Shown: positions 41,351-44,682 of the stretch, piece after piece | Layout of the letters: every line of letters starts with the position of its first letter | How positions within the stretch are numbered: the first letter of the stretch is position 1 | Assembly (NCBI RefSeq): GCF_900107605.1 | Contig: NZ_FNQJ01000028.1 | Location: forward strand, 1-44,682 | DNA from: Acidovorax soli | GTDB taxonomy: Bacteria; Pseudomonadota; Gammaproteobacteria; Burkholderiales; Burkholderiaceae_C | DNA: 44,682 bases | Reading direction: 5' to 3' | Made by a program: the position numbers and the translations under genes | The notes under the pieces: generated by a model | What the model was told of the DNA's origin: nothing | Seen by the model: the letters and a program-made list of their open reading frames with translations, nothing else | Database searches by the model: none

Positions 41351-44311
41351 ATGTCGAGCTACCGATACAGATTCGTAGGCTACGAAAAGCTGCCGTCTGG
41401 CATGAATGCGGATGACGTGCAGCTGCACTGCCGTTTACCGGACGAGTTGATCAGGGAGATTAGGAACAGTGGCTACGCGAAGCGCTACCACCTGGGACTG
41501 GCCGTGCAGCTGTCGTTCCTCGCGCTGACTGGCAGGAATGCCGATGCCGCGCTCAAGATGCCGAGTGCGATGTTGACAATGCTGTGCGAGCAACTGGGCA
41601 TCCACTCGACCGCGATTGCCTCCCTCAAGTCGCTGTACTCGAATGCCGACCGGACCATCAGCAACCATAGGGCTTGGGTTCGAGAACAACTCCTCTTCTC
41701 TACCTACGACTCTAACGCCGAGGCACGCTTGCAGGCAGCATTGTCCCAGCAGGCGATCGACGCCTCCTGCGTCGATGACCTCCTCGCCTGCGCGCAGGAA
41801 TGGCTCTTCGACAACAGGATCGTCCTGCCAGGCCAGCGTGTGGTGCTCGACCTGGCCCGATCTGCGTTTCAGGTTGTCGAGAACCTGGCCCTGGCAACAA
41901 TTCGAGCAGCGGTCACTCCAGTACGCCTTCGCGCGGTGCTCAAGGTCATGCACGAAGAGAGTCCGACTCCTGGCATCTCGTTGCTGGAGTGGTTGAAGCA
42001 ATCGGCCGGCAAACATGGGGTGAAGGGCCTCAAAGAGGTGAACTCACGCATTGATGCTCTCAAAACACTGGGCGTGCACCTGTGGGACCTGCAAGGGCTC
42101 TCGATTGGGCGCATCCATGCGTTCGCCCAGGCCGTGGTCAATCGGCCGCCCTCCGAAACCGCCCGCCGCATCGAGGGCACCCGCTCGATCGAGATCGTGT
42201 GCTTTCTCAAACACCTGCTCGGCGAGCTTAGTGACGAGGCGATTTTTCGGAACAACCGGCACACCAACGACATCGTCCGTTCGGGCACCAAACGCGTCCA
42301 GGCCAAACAGGCACAGCGCGCAATCGAGTATCGCCATTCCATTGAATCGATGCGGGACATTGCTGCGGACAGCGCGCGCGATGCCCATGAACGGCTGGCA
42401 GCCATCACGGCGTTGGCCGATGACATGCTGGGCCGTCCGCCCGTCAGCCATGCTGAGGTTGTCAGGGAAACCTTGACCGAGCAGAGCGCACGCGTTCGCA
42501 CGGTCCTTGATGGCATGAACTGCCTGGACCTGCGGGGAGATCCCGAGCACGCCGACGGTAAGCTGGTTTCGGCATTGCAGGCACTTCGCGCTGCAGGCGC
42601 CAAGGAACTGCCGGTTGACTTCGACATTTCGTTGGTCGAACCAAAATGGCGCCCACTGCTTCAGGTGCCGGATCGAAAGGCCGCCCTCAGAGCCTTCGAA
42701 GGTTGCGCTTTGATGCGCATCAGCAAAGGTCTGCGGGGCGGAAGTCTGTATGTGAACCACAGCGCAACCTATCAGAGCAAGGCGAGCTTGCTTATCCCCC
42801 AGGACGAGTGGGAACGCGACAAGATCGCTCTCTGCGAAGCCTATGGCCTGGAATTGGATCCGCGCAAAGCGCTTGACCTCCAGTACGAGCTACTGCGTGC
42901 CGGCCTTGCCGATGTGGAGGTCGGGCTTGAAAAAGGCCTGCTTGAGATCGATGAAGAAGGGTGCGTGCGTATACCGGCGATACGCGCAGCTGAGGAGGAC
43001 CCGGAGCTTCGACACACGAACCAACGCCTGAGCGACTTGATTGGCGCAACACAGCTACCGGACGTCATTTTGGAGATCGACAGTCGGACCCAAATCAGCA
43101 CCATGCTGCTGGGCCGCCAGCCGGAAGACGCCGAAGAACTCATTGCGCTGTATGCAGGATTGCTCGCGCACGGCACAGAGATCGACGCCAAGGCGGCAGC
43201 AGCCATGATTCCCGGCGTGCCCATCAGTCGCGTGTCTGCCGCCATGCGTATGCTGGAGGCGCCTGGCCGGCTGCGCTCAGCCAACGACAGCGTGGTGGCA
43301 TTCCAGCAGCGGTTTCCGATCGTCAAGCTGTGGAGCGATGGGAAGAAGGCCTCCTCGGACATGATGGCGCTCGACGCAACTCGCCACCTGTCCATTGCCC
43401 GCACCGATCCCCGTCGCAAGACTGCGGCGGCAGGCATCTACACCCATATCCTGGGCAGCTACCCGGTCATCTTTGACCAACCCATCGTGTTGTTGACGCG
43501 CCAGGACGCGCCCGCAGTGCATGGGATCGAAGCCTACAACTCGACCAGCGAAGACCGCATCAAAGTCGACCTTTTGGCGGTGGACACCCACGGCTACACC
43601 TACTCCGGCATGAGCGTGGCCAAGCTGCTGAAGTTCGACTTGTGTCCCCAATTGGCGGGGCTGCCCGACCGCAAGATATGGACGCCCCGCTCGATCAATG
43701 TGTCGGAGGCACTTGAGAGAGTCGCTATACCGGCCATCACCGAAAAAGCCATCCGGGAAGGCTGGGACCAAACCATGCGCCTCATTGCCTCGATCAAGTC
43801 TGGTCGCGTAAGCGTCGCTTGGGCGTTGGCCCGCCACGGGAGCGCAGCTGCTGGGGACGACGTCCGCCGCTGCCTGGACCAGTACGGCCGCCTGCTGCGA
43901 TCGGTGTTCCTGTGCGACTTTTTCACCAACGACGTCTTCCGGCGGGAAATCCACACTTTGCTCAACCGCGGTGAGTCGGTGCACCTCCTTCAGCGGGCCA
44001 TCTACTACGGTCGAATCACCGCCGAAAGAGGCCGCCGCCGCGATGAGCTCAAGTCGATCTCGGGATCGCATGCGCTTTTGACGAACGTCGTGATCGGCTG
44101 GAACACGATGAGGCTGCAAGAGACCGTCGATCGGCTGAAGTCCAGCGGGCAAAGAATTGACGACAGCATCCTGCGCCGGATCGGCCCAGTCCACTTCGGG
44201 CACATCAACTTCCGGGGCACCATGAGCTTCAGCGTGGCCCGGTATGCCAGCGTGCTTTTGAAGGGGGAAATGGCCTCGAAACGCGCCCCCGCAAAACGCG
44301 CCGAGAAATAA
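41351..44311 (+). CDS. tnpA: Tn3-family transposase TnpA of the second element
   Basis: 986-residue Tn3-family transposase, only distantly related to the TnpA at 34786-37752. The catalytic acids are recognisable: LWSDGKKASSD (D), VDTHGYTYSG (D) and LNRGESVHLLQRAIYYG (E). The N-terminal domain (MSSYRYRFVGYEKLPSG) is of the DUF4158 type. A good GAAGGAG lies 7 bases before the ATG. It reads away from the left inverted repeat. Full length, with no frameshift. Confidence 0.94.
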   Translation: MSSYRYRFVGYEKLPSGMNADDVQLHCRLPDELIREIRNSGYAKRYHLGLAVQLSFLALTGRNADAALKMPSAMLTMLCEQLGIHSTAIASLKSLYSNADRTISNHRAWVREQLLFSTYDSNAEARLQAALSQQAIDASCVDDLLACAQEWLFDNRIVLPGQRVVLDLARSAFQVVENLALATIRAAVTPVRLRAVLKVMHEESPTPGISLLEWLKQSAGKHGVKGLKEVNSRIDALKTLGVHLWDLQGLSIGRIHAFAQAVVNRPPSETARRIEGTRSIEIVCFLKHLLGELSDEAIFRNNRHTNDIVRSGTKRVQAKQAQRAIEYRHSIESMRDIAADSARDAHERLAAITALADDMLGRPPVSHAEVVRETLTEQSARVRTVLDGMNCLDLRGDPEHADGKLVSALQALRAAGAKELPVDFDISLVEPKWRPLLQVPDRKAALRAFEGCALMRISKGLRGGSLYVNHSATYQSKASLLIPQDEWERDKIALCEAYGLELDPRKALDLQYELLRAGLADVEVGLEKGLLEIDEEGCVRIPAIRAAEEDPELRHTNQRLSDLIGATQLPDVILEIDSRTQISTMLLGRQPEDAEELIALYAGLLAHGTEIDAKAAAAMIPGVPISRVSAAMRMLEAPGRLRSANDSVVAFQQRFPIVKLWSDGKKASSDMMALDATRHLSIARTDPRRKTAAAGIYTHILGSYPVIFDQPIVLLTRQDAPAVHGIEAYNSTSEDRIKVDLLAVDTHGYTYSGMSVAKLLKFDLCPQLAGLPDRKIWTPRSINVSEALERVAIPAITEKAIREGWDQTMRLIASIKSGRVSVAWALARHGSAAAGDDVRRCLDQYGRLLRSVFLCDFFTNDVFRREIHTLLNRGESVHLLQRAIYYGRITAERGRRRDELKSISGSHALLTNVVIGWNTMRLQETVDRLKSSGQRIDDSILRRIGPVHFGHINFRGTMSFSVARYASVLLKGEMASKRAPAKRAEK

Positions 44312-44682
44312 CCCTATTTCGTGCTTTTGCATTTCCGTCTGCAAAATCGGAAAGCTGCACTATATAAATCAACAACTTAACGTACCCCTGCATTTCGCCC
44401 TTTCATTTACTTCGTGCAAAAAAGGAAATATCAGATAAATTTAGTAGGCTATTGGGTGCTCAGCGGAGTTGGCGCTCAGTGCACAGATTATTCCGTTGGC
44501 CCCCCGAGAGTTGCCCCCGCATCCGCCAGCTGAGGGTGATGTCACTTTCGGTGCAGATTACCCGGTTAGGACGCTCGGGTTAACCCTGGCGGTCTCAAAT
44601 CTGAAGTGCAACACCCTCACCGAGGGTAATGTACGCAAATGGGAACGAGATACGAGCACTTGCAGCCAGAAGACAGAGTGAC
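44312..44682. other. Non-coding end of the window with repeated motifs
   Basis: No convincing gene. A plus-strand frame from 44469 runs to the window edge but looks like translated repeats. The first 120 bases hold motifs resembling the left end of the element (TTTCCGTCTGCAAAATCGG at 44332-44350; TTCGTGCAAAAAAGGAAAT at 44411-44429) and a copy of CAACAACTTA (44370-44379) also found at 41300-41309. Further right, GTGCACAGATTATTCCG (about 44480) and GTGCAGATTACCCGG (about 44551) form a direct repeat like those at IS21-family ends. Confidence 0.4.

Larger units (their letters stand above)
41242..44682 (+). mobile_element. Second Tn3-family element (IS1071-like end), right end not in view
   Basis: The left end begins GGGGTAGTCTCGGTTTCCGTGC at 41242, exactly where TraG homology stops. 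From memory the start resembles the ends of IS1071 (GGGGT, then TCGTTTTC and GTGCAAT), and TnpA is the first gene, 109 bp inside. No matching inverted copy or 5-bp duplication was found before the window ends, so the right boundary given here is only the window edge. Confidence 0.6.

Noticed and set aside
43277..44344. 355-codon minus-strand frame opposite the second tnpA
   Set aside because: Antisense of a catalytically complete transposase.
44312..44450. Right inverted repeat of the second Tn3-family element at the ACCCC near 44388
   Set aside because: Only GGGGTA is shared with the left end, and no 5-bp duplication matches, so I could not accept it as the boundary.

Overview
This window is GC-rich DNA from a Gram-negative proteobacterium. 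The Tn4371/IncP-type conjugation genes, mercury transposons and overall gene content fit a betaproteobacterium of the Burkholderiales best, but a pseudomonad or Stenotrophomonas is not excluded. Almost everything here belongs to mobile or horizontally acquired DNA. There are no rRNA or tRNA genes and no CRISPR array.

Region 1 (1-7,645) holds a PRTRC cassette (ParB-related, ThiF-related cassette): parB-like, E, C, F, B, A and thiF-like genes on the minus strand, with a PilT/DotB-like ATPase converging from the other side. Protein A has a JAMM metalloprotease motif, ThiF is E1-like, B is related to E2 enzymes and C to ubiquitin-like proteins, so the cassette looks like a bacterial ubiquitin-like conjugation system joined to a ParB protein. 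The two transcription units (parB alone; E-C-F-B-A-thiF) start with leaders of about the same length that share a set of mutually exclusive, covarying RNA pairings around the ribosome binding site. This looks like a translational switch and is the most novel signal I found.

Region 2 (7,874-13,800) is an accessory block on the minus strand: an AlbA_2/Schlafen-type protein, then a redox/electrophile stress cluster (peroxiredoxin-like, EamA exporter, GST, SDR, TetR, second GST).

Region 3 (14,082-22,861 and 37,759-41,278) is a type IV secretion operon of the Tn4371 ICE type, read on the minus strand: traG, a ribbon-helix-helix gene, trbB, C, D, E, J, K, L, F, G, I and a DUF2274 gene, mostly joined by 4-base ATGA overlaps. 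It has been split between trbB and trbC.

Region 4 (22,878-37,785) is the insert that split it: a Tn3-family (Tn21-like) transposon with 38-bp inverted repeats and a perfect 5-bp target duplication (AAGGT). It carries a serine recombinase, small cargo genes, a hepT-mntA toxin-antitoxin pair and tnpA. A complete Tn5053-type mercury transposon (merRTPFADE plus tniRQBA) sits inside it, at 26,276-34,723, with its own 5-bp duplication (GCCGC).

Region 5 (41,242-44,682) begins a second, different Tn3-family element with its own tnpA. Its left end has replaced the first codons of traG. Its right end was not found, and the last 240 bases carry a short repeat that may be the edge of another insertion sequence.
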